Shown piece after piece: positions 1 through 8,387 of a stretch of 63,776 nucleotides of DNA. Below the pieces are notes generated by a model. That model searched no databases. It saw only the letters and a list, made by a program, of their open reading frames with translations, and was not told where the DNA came from. Each line of letters opens with the position of its first letter. The first letter of the stretch is position 1. A program made the position numbers and the translations under genes. Source of the stretch: Candidatus Aminicenantes bacterium UBA2190 (GTDB taxonomy: Bacteria > Acidobacteriota > Aminicenantia > UBA2199); NCBI GenBank assembly GCA_002335385.1, contig DCVK01000001.1, positions 1 to 63,776 on the forward strand. Reading direction: 5' to 3'.

Positions 1-33
1 GAAAAAATGGGGTGACGCCAGAATAAAAAGATA

Positions 34-61
34 TTGACTTTTTCTTCCGGATCATCAGAAT
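34..61 (+). promoter_or_regulatory. Possible promoter of the sugar-uptake operon
   Basis: TTGACT at 34-39 is followed after 16 nt by CAGAAT at 56-61. The -10 match is only fair. It lies about 80 nt upstream of the ATPase gene, leaving a leader that contains an inverted repeat. Promoter identity is inferred from consensus only. Confidence 0.35.
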
Positions 62-97
62 AGTATGGTTGTTACCCAAGCTGGGGCGGTTCGGCAA

Positions 98-129
98 CTG
101 ATTTTTAATTTTCAACCAATTAAAATCAG
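98..129. promoter_or_regulatory. Inverted repeat before the ABC ATPase gene, possible operator or leader hairpin
   Basis: The arm at 98-110 (CTGATTTTTAATT) is the reverse complement of 118-129 (AATTAAAATCAG) except for one extra T, with a 7-nt spacer. It is AT-rich against a GC-rich background and ends just before the start codon region. It could be the binding site of a sugar-responsive repressor or an RNA hairpin controlling initiation. No regulator gene is adjacent, so the role is inference. Confidence 0.5.
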
Positions 130-141
130 GGTGGGGTGAAG

Positions 142-1242
142 ATGGCTGAAGTCGTTCTGGAAAATGTGACCAAGAAATTCGGCGATGTCACCGTGGTCAA
201 GGGGATCAACCTGCAGATCCGGGACGGCGAGTTCATGGTGCTGGTCGGGCCTTCCGGATGCGGGAAAACGACGCTGCTGCGGCTGGTGGCCGGGCTGGAG
301 GAACTCAGCGAGGGGAAAATCCTTATCAATGGCCGGGTGGTGAACCAGGTGCCGCCCAAGGACCGCGACCTGGCCATGGTGTTCCAGAACTACGCCCTGT
401 ACCCGCACATGAACGTCTACGACAACATGGCGTTCGCCCTGAAAATGCGCAAGGTACCCAGGGCGGAGATCGACAGCCGGGTTCAGGAAGCGGCCCGTAT
501 TTTGGGCATCGAGAAGCTGCTCGAGCGCAAGCCCAAGCAGCTTTCCGGCGGCCAGCGCCAGCGGGTGGCGTTGGGGCGCACCATCGTGCGCAAGCCGTCG
601 GTCTTCCTGTTCGACGAGCCCCTGTCCAACCTCGACGCCAAGCTGCGGGGCCAGATGCGGGCCGAGATCTCCAAACTGCATTTTCAGCTCAAGACCACCA
701 GTATTTACGTGACCCACGACCAGGTGGAAGCCATGACCATGGGATCCAAGATCGCCATCGTCAACGAAGGGGTCATCCAGCAGAGCGGGACACCGATGGA
801 TATCTATGATACGCCGGTCAATAAATTCGTCGCCGGCTTCATCGGTTCTCCGCCCATGAATTTTTTCGCAGCCGTGGTCCAGGAGGAAAACGGCCAGACC
901 TTCATGCAGGCGGAAGGTTTCCGGCTGCGCCTGCAAGGCGATTTGGCCAATAAAATCAAGGTGAAAGGACTGAAGGAATCCCTGTTCGGCATCAGGCCCG
1001 AGAACCTTCATGATGCGGAGTTCTTCAAGAAAGGCGACGGCTTCGAGGTATTCAGCGTCCAGGTGGAAGTGGTGGAGCCCATGGGGGCGGAAACCTATGT
1101 CCATGCCATGGCCGGGAAGAACCGCTTCGTGGCCCGGGTGACCCCGAAAACCAGGGCCCGCGTCGGCCAGGCCATGCAGCTGGCCATCGAAACCGCCAAG
1201 ATCCATGTGTTCGATAAACAAACAATGAACGCCTTGCGCTAG
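142..1242 (+). CDS. Sugar ABC transporter ATP-binding protein (MalK/UgpC type)
   Basis: Cytoplasmic ATPase that powers the importer encoded by the next three genes. The 366-residue product has Walker A GPSGCGKT (36-43), the LSGGQ signature (near 133), Walker B with DEPLSNLD (near 158), the H-loop THD (near 192) and a C-terminal TOBE/regulatory region, the normal MalK layout and length. ATG 142 is preferred; an in-frame GTG at 136 is possible and G-rich sequence precedes both. Its TAG stop overlaps the AGGAGG of the binding-protein gene, so the two are translationally linked. Family membership is certain; the exact substrate (maltodextrin, trehalose, glycerol-phosphate or other) is not determined by sequence. 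Confidence 0.95.
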   Translation: MAEVVLENVTKKFGDVTVVKGINLQIRDGEFMVLVGPSGCGKTTLLRLVAGLEELSEGKILINGRVVNQVPPKDRDLAMVFQNYALYPHMNVYDNMAFALKMRKVPRAEIDSRVQEAARILGIEKLLERKPKQLSGGQRQRVALGRTIVRKPSVFLFDEPLSNLDAKLRGQMRAEISKLHFQLKTTSIYVTHDQVEAMTMGSKIAIVNEGVIQQSGTPMDIYDTPVNKFVAGFIGSPPMNFFAAVVQEENGQTFMQAEGFRLRLQGDLANKIKVKGLKESLFGIRPENLHDAEFFKKGDGFEVFSVQVEVVEPMGAETYVHAMAGKNRFVARVTPKTRARVGQAMQLAIETAKIHVFDKQTMNALR

Positions 1243-1253
1243 GAGGTGCAGAA

Positions 1254-2462
1254 ATGAAAAAATGGCTTGCCGTGTTCGCCGTCGGCTTGGTCCTGTCCGC
1301 CTGGGCCGCTCCGTGTTTCGCCCAGCCGGTGACGATCGTCTTCTGGCATTCTTACCGCGGCATGGAAAAAGACGCCCTGGAGGAAGTCGGGACGAATTTT
1401 TCCAAGCTGAACCCCGGGATCAAGATCCAGTTCCTGCAGGTTCCTTTCGACGCCCTGCCCGACAAGATCACCGCCGCCGTGCCGCGCGGCAAAGGCCCCG
1501 ACGTCTTCATCTTCGGCCACGACCGCGTGGGCTATTGGGCCGACAAAAAAGTCCTTGAACCCCTGGGGCTGTGGGTGAAAAAGGACATGGCGGCCCTCTT
1601 CATTCCCTCGACGCTGGAGGCGCTGACCTACGAGGACGCCCTCTACGGCCTGCCCACCTCCCTGAAATGCACGGCCCTGATCTACAACAAGAAACTGATC
1701 GAAACGCCGCCCAAGGACACCGCCGAGATGATCGCCATGGCCAAGAAGAACACCAACATCGGGCAGAACAAGTTCGGCCTGGTCTACGAGATCGGGCTGA
1801 CGTATTACAACTCCGCCTGGCTGTTCGGTTTCGGCGGCGGCATTTTCGACAGGAACGACGAGCCGATCGTCAACTCGCCCGGCAATGTCAGGGCGCTGGC
1901 CTTTGTCTACGACCTGTACCGCAACCAGAACATCATGCCCGAGGAGATCACCAACACCCTGGTGACGACACTGTTCAACCGCGGCCAGGCGGCCATGATC
2001 ATCAGCGGCCCCTGGTTCCTGGGCGAGATCGAGAAAGGGATCGACTTCGGCGTCGCCCCGCTGCCCATGATCACGGAGATCAAGGCCAAGCCCCGGCCGT
2101 TCCTCACCGTGGAGGCGATGTTCATGTCGTCGCAATCCGCCCGCAAGAAGGAGGCCTTCGAGGTCATCAAGTATTTCACCGGCAGGGAAGCGCTGCTGGT
2201 GATGGCCAAGAAAGGGGGCCAACCGGTGGCCAACCTCCAGGCCTACGACGATCCCGACGTGAAGAACCACCCGTTCATCCCGGTTTTCAAGCTGCAGGCC
2301 GAGACGGCCGTGGCCATGCCCAACATCGCCGAGATGATGATGGTCTGGACGCCCTTCGACCTGGCCATCGGCAAGATCCTGAACAAAACCGCCAAGCCAA
2401 AGGAAGCATTGGACGAGGCCCAGGGCAAGATCGTCAAGGATATCGAGACGTTCAGGCAGTAA
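1254..2462 (+). CDS. Extracellular solute-binding protein, family 1 (MalE-like)
   Basis: Periplasmic receptor of the sugar ABC importer, 402 residues. A signal peptide covers residues 1-23 (KK, hydrophobic core, cleavage after CFA). The mature start TIVFWHSYRG is typical of maltose/maltodextrin-type binding proteins, with the two-lobe layout following. AGGAGGTG at 1241-1248 gives an ideal 5-nt spacing to ATG 1254. It lies between the ATPase and the two permeases, as expected. There is no lipobox Cys at the cleavage site, so it should be free in the periplasm, as in Gram-negative bacteria. Confidence 0.93.
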   Translation: MKKWLAVFAVGLVLSAWAAPCFAQPVTIVFWHSYRGMEKDALEEVGTNFSKLNPGIKIQFLQVPFDALPDKITAAVPRGKGPDVFIFGHDRVGYWADKKVLEPLGLWVKKDMAALFIPSTLEALTYEDALYGLPTSLKCTALIYNKKLIETPPKDTAEMIAMAKKNTNIGQNKFGLVYEIGLTYYNSAWLFGFGGGIFDRNDEPIVNSPGNVRALAFVYDLYRNQNIMPEEITNTLVTTLFNRGQAAMIISGPWFLGEIEKGIDFGVAPLPMITEIKAKPRPFLTVEAMFMSSQSARKKEAFEVIKYFTGREALLVMAKKGGQPVANLQAYDDPDVKNHPFIPVFKLQAETAVAMPNIAEMMMVWTPFDLAIGKILNKTAKPKEALDEAQGKIVKDIETFRQ

Positions 2463-2475
2463 TGACGCGCGGATC

Positions 2476-4419
2476 ATGACCGGAATGCGGAAGAACGCCG
2501 CCGTTCCCATCGCGCTGCTGGCCGCCCTGTGCACCGTGCTGGCCGGCTTCCTGGTCCTGGACCGCGCCTTCAAGCTGGACCGTCAGCTGGAGGTTTCCCG
2601 GACCAGGGCGCACCTGTGGCTGCGGCCGCTGGCGCTCGCCGTGGAAAGCGGCGCCGGCGGACCGGAACAGATCGCCGCCCTGGCCGGCGCGGTCCGCCGC
2701 GCCGACCCTCGCATCGGCGAGCTGCAGGTGTTGACGGGGACGAGCTTCCTGTATCATTCCGATCCGCTCAAGCTGGGCGCCGGCGTCGATCCCGGCGACG
2801 TCGCCGACAAGTCGCTTTACGACAGCGGCGTTGAGATCCGTTACCTGCTGAAGTCGGCCCGGCGCAAACCGTATCTCCTGGACCTGGACCACAAGGCCGG
2901 CACGCTGGCGCTGAGCGAGCCGGCGTTGAAAGGCCGCCGCAAGAGCATGGGCACTCTGCGCATCGGCTACGGGCTGGAGAAGGTCCGCGGCGCAATGGAT
3001 GGGCGGATATGGGTTCTGTTCCTGGCCCTGTTCCTGGCCTTCTACTTCATGAAGGGAAAGTTCTTCAAGTGGCGCTGGCCCCTGGCCGCGGCCTTCCTGC
3101 TGATCGCCCTGGCCGCGGGTTCGCTGCTGCTGTTGGCCAACGAGGGCCGGAACCAGGCGCAAGCCGGCGCCGCCAAGCGGGCCCATCTGGCCGAAGTCGG
3201 TGCCGTCCTGGCCCGTGAGGCCCCGGAACTCCTCCCCGTCTTCGCAGCCGACCTGAAGGGCGGGTCATTCAGCGACATGCTGAGCGAGTGGAAAACGGCG
3301 CGCTTCGTCCCCGCGGGCGAAATGGAAGATTCCGCCTCCGGCGGCGAACGCGTCACCATGCCAGGCGGCGACGCCATCGCCGTGGAGGCCGACACGGCGG
3401 CGCAAGCCGAGCGCCGGCGCCAAAGCGTGCGGCAGCTGAAGGTCGTTCTGGCTGTTTTCGGACTCCTGGCCGGACTGCTGCTGTTCTTCATCATGGCCGG
3501 GTATGCCTTGCGGGCCCTGCGGGCGCTGAACAAGCACCGCTATTCCTATATCATGGTTTTCCCGGCCATGGTCGGGATGATCGCCCTGGTCCTGCTGCCT
3601 TTCTTGTATGGCCTTTCCATGGCTTTCTTCCGGGTTCCGCCCAGCCAGAGCGGCAAGTGGGTCTTTGTCGGGCTGCAGAATTTCGTCAAGATCCTGACCG
3701 ACTTCCACCCCCTGACCCCGGAGAATTTCTACTTCATCCTGCTGGTCACGCTCATGTGGACGCTGATCAATGTCTTCCTGCACGTGAGTATCGGCCTGAC
3801 CCTGGCCATCATCCTCAACAAACCCGGCTTCCCGCTCAAGCGCGTCTACCGGGTGCTGCTCATCCTGCCCTGGGCCATGCCCAGCTATATCACGGCCTTG
3901 ATCTGGAAAGGGATGTTCCACAAGCAGTTCGGGGCCATCAACGCCTTCATCAAGCTGCTCGGTTTCGAGCCGATCAGCTTCTTCAACAATTTCTGGACCG
4001 CGTTCTTCGCCAATGTCGCCACCAACACCTGGCTGGGCTTCCCCTTCATGATGGTCATCTGCCTGGGTGCCCTGCAGTCCATCCCGACCGACCTCTACGA
4101 AGCCGCGCAGATCGACGGCGCCGGCAAATGGCAACAGTTCAAAAGCATCACCATGCCCCTGTTGAAGCCGGCCCTGTTCCCGGCCATCATCCTGGGAACG
4201 ATCTGGACCTTCAACATGTTCAACGTCATCTACCTGGTCTCCAACGGCGAGCCCAACCGCAGCACCGAGATCCTGATCACCCAGGCCTACCGCTTTGCCT
4301 TTGAAAAGTTCAACTGGGGCTATGCGGCGGCCTACTCCATCCTGATCTTTCTCATCCTGCTGACCTACGGGATCTACACCAACCGTATCACCAAGGCCAC
4401 TGAGGGTGTTTTCGATTAA
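2476..4419 (+). CDS. Sugar ABC permease, MalF type, with long N-terminal extension
   Basis: Inner-membrane channel subunit. The C-terminal 290 residues, starting near SYIMVFPAM (about 355), form a standard binding-protein-dependent permease with the EAA loop EAAQIDGAGKWQQF that contacts the ATPase. The preceding 350 residues are unusual: a TM helix at 8-28, a soluble stretch to about 175, two helices at about 178-220, a second soluble stretch of about 95 residues, then a further helix at about 320-345. This is a doubled TM-periplasm-TM layout like sensory proteins and differs from the E. coli MalF P2 loop. ATG 2476 lies 13 nt after the binding-protein stop. The extension's function is unknown. 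Confidence 0.88.
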   Translation: MTGMRKNAAVPIALLAALCTVLAGFLVLDRAFKLDRQLEVSRTRAHLWLRPLALAVESGAGGPEQIAALAGAVRRADPRIGELQVLTGTSFLYHSDPLKLGAGVDPGDVADKSLYDSGVEIRYLLKSARRKPYLLDLDHKAGTLALSEPALKGRRKSMGTLRIGYGLEKVRGAMDGRIWVLFLALFLAFYFMKGKFFKWRWPLAAAFLLIALAAGSLLLLANEGRNQAQAGAAKRAHLAEVGAVLAREAPELLPVFAADLKGGSFSDMLSEWKTARFVPAGEMEDSASGGERVTMPGGDAIAVEADTAAQAERRRQSVRQLKVVLAVFGLLAGLLLFFIMAGYALRALRALNKHRYSYIMVFPAMVGMIALVLLPFLYGLSMAFFRVPPSQSGKWVFVGLQNFVKILTDFHPLTPENFYFILLVTLMWTLINVFLHVSIGLTLAIILNKPGFPLKRVYRVLLILPWAMPSYITALIWKGMFHKQFGAINAFIKLLGFEPISFFNNFWTAFFANVATNTWLGFPFMMVICLGALQSIPTDLYEAAQIDGAGKWQQFKSITMPLLKPALFPAIILGTIWTFNMFNVIYLVSNGEPNRSTEILITQAYRFAFEKFNWGYAAAYSILIFLILLTYGIYTNRITKATEGVFD

Positions 4420-4433
4420 GCCGGGAAGAAAGC

Positions 4434-5282
4434 ATGGAAAAGAAAAATAAGAGATCGTTCCGCGAAAGGGTGATCGGCGCCCTGCTGCAGTTCTTCATCC
4501 TGCTGTTCACCATCGGCACGGTCTATCCCGTCCTCTGGGTTTTCAAGATCGCCTTCGGTTCCCAGAAAGGCCTGTCCTTATCCCTCAGCCTGTTCCCCGC
4601 CCAGCCCACGCTGGAAAATTTCAACCATATCCTGTTCGAAAAGCCGTTTTTCATCTGGTTGCTGAACAGCTTGATCGTCGCCGCCGCTACTTCCGTCATC
4701 GGCATATTCCTGGCCGCCACCGCCGGCTACGCTTTTTCGCGTTTCCGCTTCCCGGGACGAACGGCCGGGCTGCTCTCTTTTCTCATCACCCAGATGTTCC
4801 CCGGCACCCTGATGATGATCCCGCTGTACCTGATCGTCAATTGGCTGGGACTGCTGGATAACCTGGCCGGCCTGGTCCTCGTCTATTCGACGTCGGCCAT
4901 TCCCTTCAGTATCTGGATGCTGAAAGGCTATTTCGATACCATCCCCAAGGAACTGGAGGAGTCGGCCCTGATCGACGGCGCCTCCCGCACCCTGATTTTC
5001 TACAAGATCATCCTGCCGCTGGCCAAGCCCGCCCTGGCGGTCACGGCCCTTTTTTCATTCATGACGGCTTGGAACGAATATATCCTGGCAGCGACCTTCA
5101 TGAACCGCGAGCTCAGCTATACCCTGCCGGTGGCCCTGCGCAATTTCGTCGGACAGTTCGCCCAGGATTGGGGACTGTTCGCTGCCGGCGCCATCCTGGT
5201 GTCCATCCCCATCGTGGCGCTCTTCTTCATCCTGCAGAAATACCTGGTCTCCGGCCTGACGGCCGGGAGTGTCAAGGGTTAA
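4434..5282 (+). CDS. Sugar ABC permease, MalG type
   Basis: Second inner-membrane subunit of the importer, 282 residues, the normal MalG length with about six TM helices. The EAA loop is visible as EESALIDGASRTLIFYKIILP. A polar N-terminus (EKKNKRSFRER) precedes the first helix. It starts 14 nt after the MalF-type gene and ends 11 nt before the porin-like gene, so all five genes should be one transcript. The pairing with the extended MalF-type protein makes a heterodimeric channel very likely. Confidence 0.93.
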   Translation: MEKKNKRSFRERVIGALLQFFILLFTIGTVYPVLWVFKIAFGSQKGLSLSLSLFPAQPTLENFNHILFEKPFFIWLLNSLIVAAATSVIGIFLAATAGYAFSRFRFPGRTAGLLSFLITQMFPGTLMMIPLYLIVNWLGLLDNLAGLVLVYSTSAIPFSIWMLKGYFDTIPKELEESALIDGASRTLIFYKIILPLAKPALAVTALFSFMTAWNEYILAATFMNRELSYTLPVALRNFVGQFAQDWGLFAAGAILVSIPIVALFFILQKYLVSGLTAGSVKG

Positions 5283-5293
5283 AAGGAGGTACC

Positions 5294-7915
5294 ATGATAA
5301 AAAAGCAAGTCGGACTATTCCTGGTCCTGGCCCTGCTGATCCTGTTCATGCCCGTGCTGGCCCAGAAGGAGATCACCTTCAAGGACCCGCAGGGCGATGA
5401 CAACGGCAGCGGCAGCTTCATCTATCCCACCGACCCGGTCTACAAGCCGGGGTCTTTTGACATCACCGAATTCATGGTGAAAGACAAGGGGAGCACGGTC
5501 GAGTTGACCGTGAACGTGGGCGCCGGCCTGGAAAATCCCTGGAACATGGCCAGCGGCTTCAGCGTGCAGCAGGCCTTTGTCTTCATCGACATGGACGGCA
5601 AGACGGGCAGCGGCCACAAGCTGGCGTTGCCTGGCCTGAACGCCGAATTCCTGCCCGGCAGCTACTGGGAAAAGGCCGTCATCATGAGCCCGCAGCCGAG
5701 TTCGCGGGTCAAGACCGAGGTGAAGATGAAAGCGGGGGACATGGAACGGGATGTCATTGTGCCGCTCAGCGTCACCCCGCGCGGCAAAAGCTTCACCGCG
5801 ATCATCAAAAAGGAAGACCTCGGCGCCGACGTCAGCGACGATTGGGGCTGGCAGGTGCTGATCACCTCGAACGAGGGCTTCCCCGAAGGGAACTCCATCC
5901 TGGTGCGCAAGCTCAATGAATACGAAGGCCAGCACCGCTTCGGCGGCGGCAGCGACTATGACGGCGATCCCAACTTTCTCGACATGCTGGTCCCTCCCGG
6001 CAAGGGAGGCGGCGATGAGGCCGACCGGCAGCACAAGATCATGTCGGCCTGGGTGAGCGACGACGACCCGGCCGGATATGTGTACGTGAAACTGCCCATG
6101 GTATACCTGAACAAGGTCATGGAGCCCATCGATGCGACCGCGGAAACTACGGCGGAAGCTCCAGTGGCACCGGTAGCCGCAACGCCTGCTCCGGCGCGGG
6201 CCAAAAGCGACAAATTCGGCATCAAGGTGAACGGGCAGCTGTTCATCAACTTCCTGCATGAGAATGATGCCACCCAGGGGACAAACCACACCCACGGCCA
6301 CAACGGCATCGCGCCCGAGCTCGAGCTCAATATGCAGGCCAAGGTCTCCAACAACATTGAGGTCGGTGCCCGCATCCAGAGCCGCTATCGGGAGAATTAT
6401 TGGGCTACTTTCTGGGACATGGCGGTGCATAACGGCAACATCGAACGCCCCGGGCTGTTCAAGCTCCGCGGCTCCTGGGCCGACGTGCGCACCCCGGATT
6501 GGCTGAAAGGCATCGTCGACAGGATCCACATCGGTGCCAGCGACCTGGCCATGTTCAGCCCCTACACCATCGGCCGGTTGCGTTACATCGACCGCGATAA
6601 CGCCGCCGGGCTCTTTCTGAGCGCCAAGCTGGCCAAAACGGTGAGCTACGACCTGGCGCGCATCAGCCTGCCGTCGCTTTGGGCCGGTCCCGGCTGGCGG
6701 ACGGCCGGTTTGGATTACGACAACCAGCTGCATATCAACAAGGACTATGCCTTTGCCGGCAAGGTCGATTTCAAGCCCAGCAACAAGTACGGCTTTCGCG
6801 TCCTCTCCTATTACACCAGCGACCTGGAGGTCGATCCCGACGATACGAACTCCCGCGACGGCGTTGATTTCACCGACCGTTTCCAGAGCACCATCTTCTC
6901 GGGCGAGTTCGACGCAAACCCCGTTGACTTCCTGCAGCTTTCCGGGGTGTTGGCCCACGCTTCGACCACTTACCTGGCTGCCAACTACACCAAGGACTGG
7001 GGCGGCTGGAACAGCATGCCCGCCAAGGATTGCAAGGACAGCATGTTCAAGCTGACCGCCCTGCTGCAGGACCCGCTCAAGGTTGGCATCAACGTCTCGC
7101 TGGAGTATTTCAACATCGGGGACGACTACATCTCCATCATGGCCTCGCGCCGCGAGCAGGACGTCCTGCTGACCGAGGGTTTCGAGGGCGACGACGTTTC
7201 GGGCCGCTGGAATGCCTGGAGCGCCGGCGAGCTGTGGCGCCACAGCCAGGACTGGATCGGCTACGAGGGCAATTTCGGCCAGACGGTTTCACCGATCGCC
7301 GACAACGGCGAGACGCAGTTCGATGAAGTGCCCTACGAGAGCGTCATCGGCTGGAAGGGTCTCACTGGCGTGCTGACCTTCAACAAGAGCGGCCTGGACC
7401 TGGCGGCTGAGGTCACCAGCATCGGCTACAACTCCAACACCCAGGGGCGTGATATGGACATCTACCCGGTCAATGCCCGCATCTGGAACAAGGACCAGGA
7501 CCGCAGTACCTTCATCGGCCTGTTGCGCTTCAAGTACTCCTTCACCTTGGGCAAGTCTTTTGATATTTCCGGCAAGATCAAGCTGATCGATGACAAGGAC
7601 AACGCCAACCTCATCGACCTCAGCGACGACTACAAGAGCAAGAAATGGATCTACGACATCGGCCTGGGCTGCCAGATCACCGATGAGATTTACGCCAGGC
7701 TGGGCTATTGCATCTACGCTGACGGCATCACCTTCGGCAATGCCGATCTCTCCTCCAAGAAGAACAAGCTCTACCTCATCGGCAAGAGCGAGTTCGCCGG
7801 CCTCCAGGTGGGCTATATCTTCGACTACGCGACGGGGAGCGACTGGATCGGAGGCGTTCACTACGACGATTTCAAGGTGGTGCGCTCGCGCGCCTTCGTG
7901 ATCGTCAAGTTCTGA
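5294..7915 (+). CDS. Glucodextranase-C-like domain fused to outer-membrane beta-barrel
   Basis: Exported 873-residue protein. Residues 1-23 form a signal peptide; 24-280 resemble the C-terminal binding module of glucodextranase/pullulanases (ITFKDPQGDDNGSG, DITEF, VFIDMDG), a beta-sandwich that binds sugars or membranes. An Ala/Pro/Thr linker at about 280-305 leads to about 570 residues of alternating aromatic-polar strands (QLFINFLHEN start) ending in VIVKF, the C-terminal Phe signal of BamA-inserted barrels. AAGGAGGT at 5283-5290 fixes ATG 5294. As the last gene of the importer operon it is a good candidate for the outer-membrane entry channel, with the N-terminal domain capturing glycan. 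The two-domain assignment is my reading of sequence patterns, not a search. Confidence 0.78.
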   Translation: MIKKQVGLFLVLALLILFMPVLAQKEITFKDPQGDDNGSGSFIYPTDPVYKPGSFDITEFMVKDKGSTVELTVNVGAGLENPWNMASGFSVQQAFVFIDMDGKTGSGHKLALPGLNAEFLPGSYWEKAVIMSPQPSSRVKTEVKMKAGDMERDVIVPLSVTPRGKSFTAIIKKEDLGADVSDDWGWQVLITSNEGFPEGNSILVRKLNEYEGQHRFGGGSDYDGDPNFLDMLVPPGKGGGDEADRQHKIMSAWVSDDDPAGYVYVKLPMVYLNKVMEPIDATAETTAEAPVAPVAATPAPARAKSDKFGIKVNGQLFINFLHENDATQGTNHTHGHNGIAPELELNMQAKVSNNIEVGARIQSRYRENYWATFWDMAVHNGNIERPGLFKLRGSWADVRTPDWLKGIVDRIHIGASDLAMFSPYTIGRLRYIDRDNAAGLFLSAKLAKTVSYDLARISLPSLWAGPGWRTAGLDYDNQLHINKDYAFAGKVDFKPSNKYGFRVLSYYTSDLEVDPDDTNSRDGVDFTDRFQSTIFSGEFDANPVDFLQLSGVLAHASTTYLAANYTKDWGGWNSMPAKDCKDSMFKLTALLQDPLKVGINVSLEYFNIGDDYISIMASRREQDVLLTEGFEGDDVSGRWNAWSAGELWRHSQDWIGYEGNFGQTVSPIADNGETQFDEVPYESVIGWKGLTGVLTFNKSGLDLAAEVTSIGYNSNTQGRDMDIYPVNARIWNKDQDRSTFIGLLRFKYSFTLGKSFDISGKIKLIDDKDNANLIDLSDDYKSKKWIYDIGLGCQITDEIYARLGYCIYADGITFGNADLSSKKNKLYLIGKSEFAGLQVGYIFDYATGSDWIGGVHYDDFKVVRSRAFVIVKF

Positions 7916-7929
7916 TCGTTCGCGCCTTG

Positions 7930-7955
7930 GGGGCGGACCGTTCGGCGGCCGCCCC
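7930..7955. terminator. Hairpin between convergent genes, weak terminator candidate
   Basis: GGGGCGG (7930-7936) pairs with CCGCCCC (7949-7955) across a 12-nt loop. It sits between the convergent porin and PilZ genes. There is no T-tract, so intrinsic termination is doubtful. The rest of the 103-nt gap is GC-rich and shows nothing else. Confidence 0.35.
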
Positions 7956-8018
7956 ATTGCCGCCCGCGGGGGCACTGGCGGTCCGCGAGGGGATGCCGCC
8001 TCTCGGGCCCTCGACGCC

Positions 8019-8333
8019 TCAATTCAGCTGGTCGAGAAAGCGGAGGTAGTCGGCGGGGGGGTCGGGGAGGAAGACGCCCAGGTGCTTGTCGGTCTCGGGA
8101 TCGAGATCGTAGACCTCGCTGTTCCAGCGCACGATGCCGCGCATGCTGACCAGTTGGCCGTCAAGGGTCAGCACCAGCTTGACCTCGCGGTCGATGGGCA
8201 CGATCTGGCTCTCGGCATGGATGCGCATGCCGTGGGGCGACAGGTTGAGGGCGGTGCCGGGACAGTAGGTGTCGTTGCAGCCGTACATCAGCTCGATGCA
8301 GTGCTGGGTGCGTCGTTCCAATCGTTTTTCCAC
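8019..8333 (-). CDS. PilZ-domain c-di-GMP-binding protein
   Basis: Stand-alone PilZ domain of 104 residues. The c-di-GMP contact motifs are present: RLERR near the N-terminus (RxxxR) and NLSPHG (N/DxSxxG) about 28 residues later. The longest frame starts at TTG 8381, but GTG 8333 has GGAGG (complement 8342-8346) eight nt upstream and yields the typical VEKRLERR N-terminus, so 8333 is chosen. It lies 54 nt downstream of the SDR/DUF2867 gene on the same strand and may share its transcript. A GGDEF cyclase and an HD-GYP phosphodiesterase are encoded later in the window. The output partner is unknown. Confidence 0.88.
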   Translation of the reverse strand: MEKRLERRTQHCIELMYGCNDTYCPGTALNLSPHGMRIHAESQIVPIDREVKLVLTLDGQLVSMRGIVRWNSEVYDLDPETDKHLGVFLPDPPADYLRFLDQLN

Positions 8334-8387
8334 GGGCAGATCCTCCGCTTGAATTAGACTGAAGGCGTGATGATACAACAAAAAACA

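Noticed and set aside
5069..5293. Start of the barrel gene at 5069 inside the MalG-type gene
   Set aside because: That extension is a shadow of the permease; AAGGAGGT followed by ATG 5294 and a signal peptide define the start.
5315..7243. A 642-codon antisense frame under the barrel fusion gene
   Set aside because: Same shadow pattern; the sense gene has AAGGAGGT, a signal peptide and a barrel-type end.
7930..7955. Certain intrinsic terminator after the sugar operon
   Set aside because: A stem exists but no T-run follows, so it is kept only as a weak candidate.
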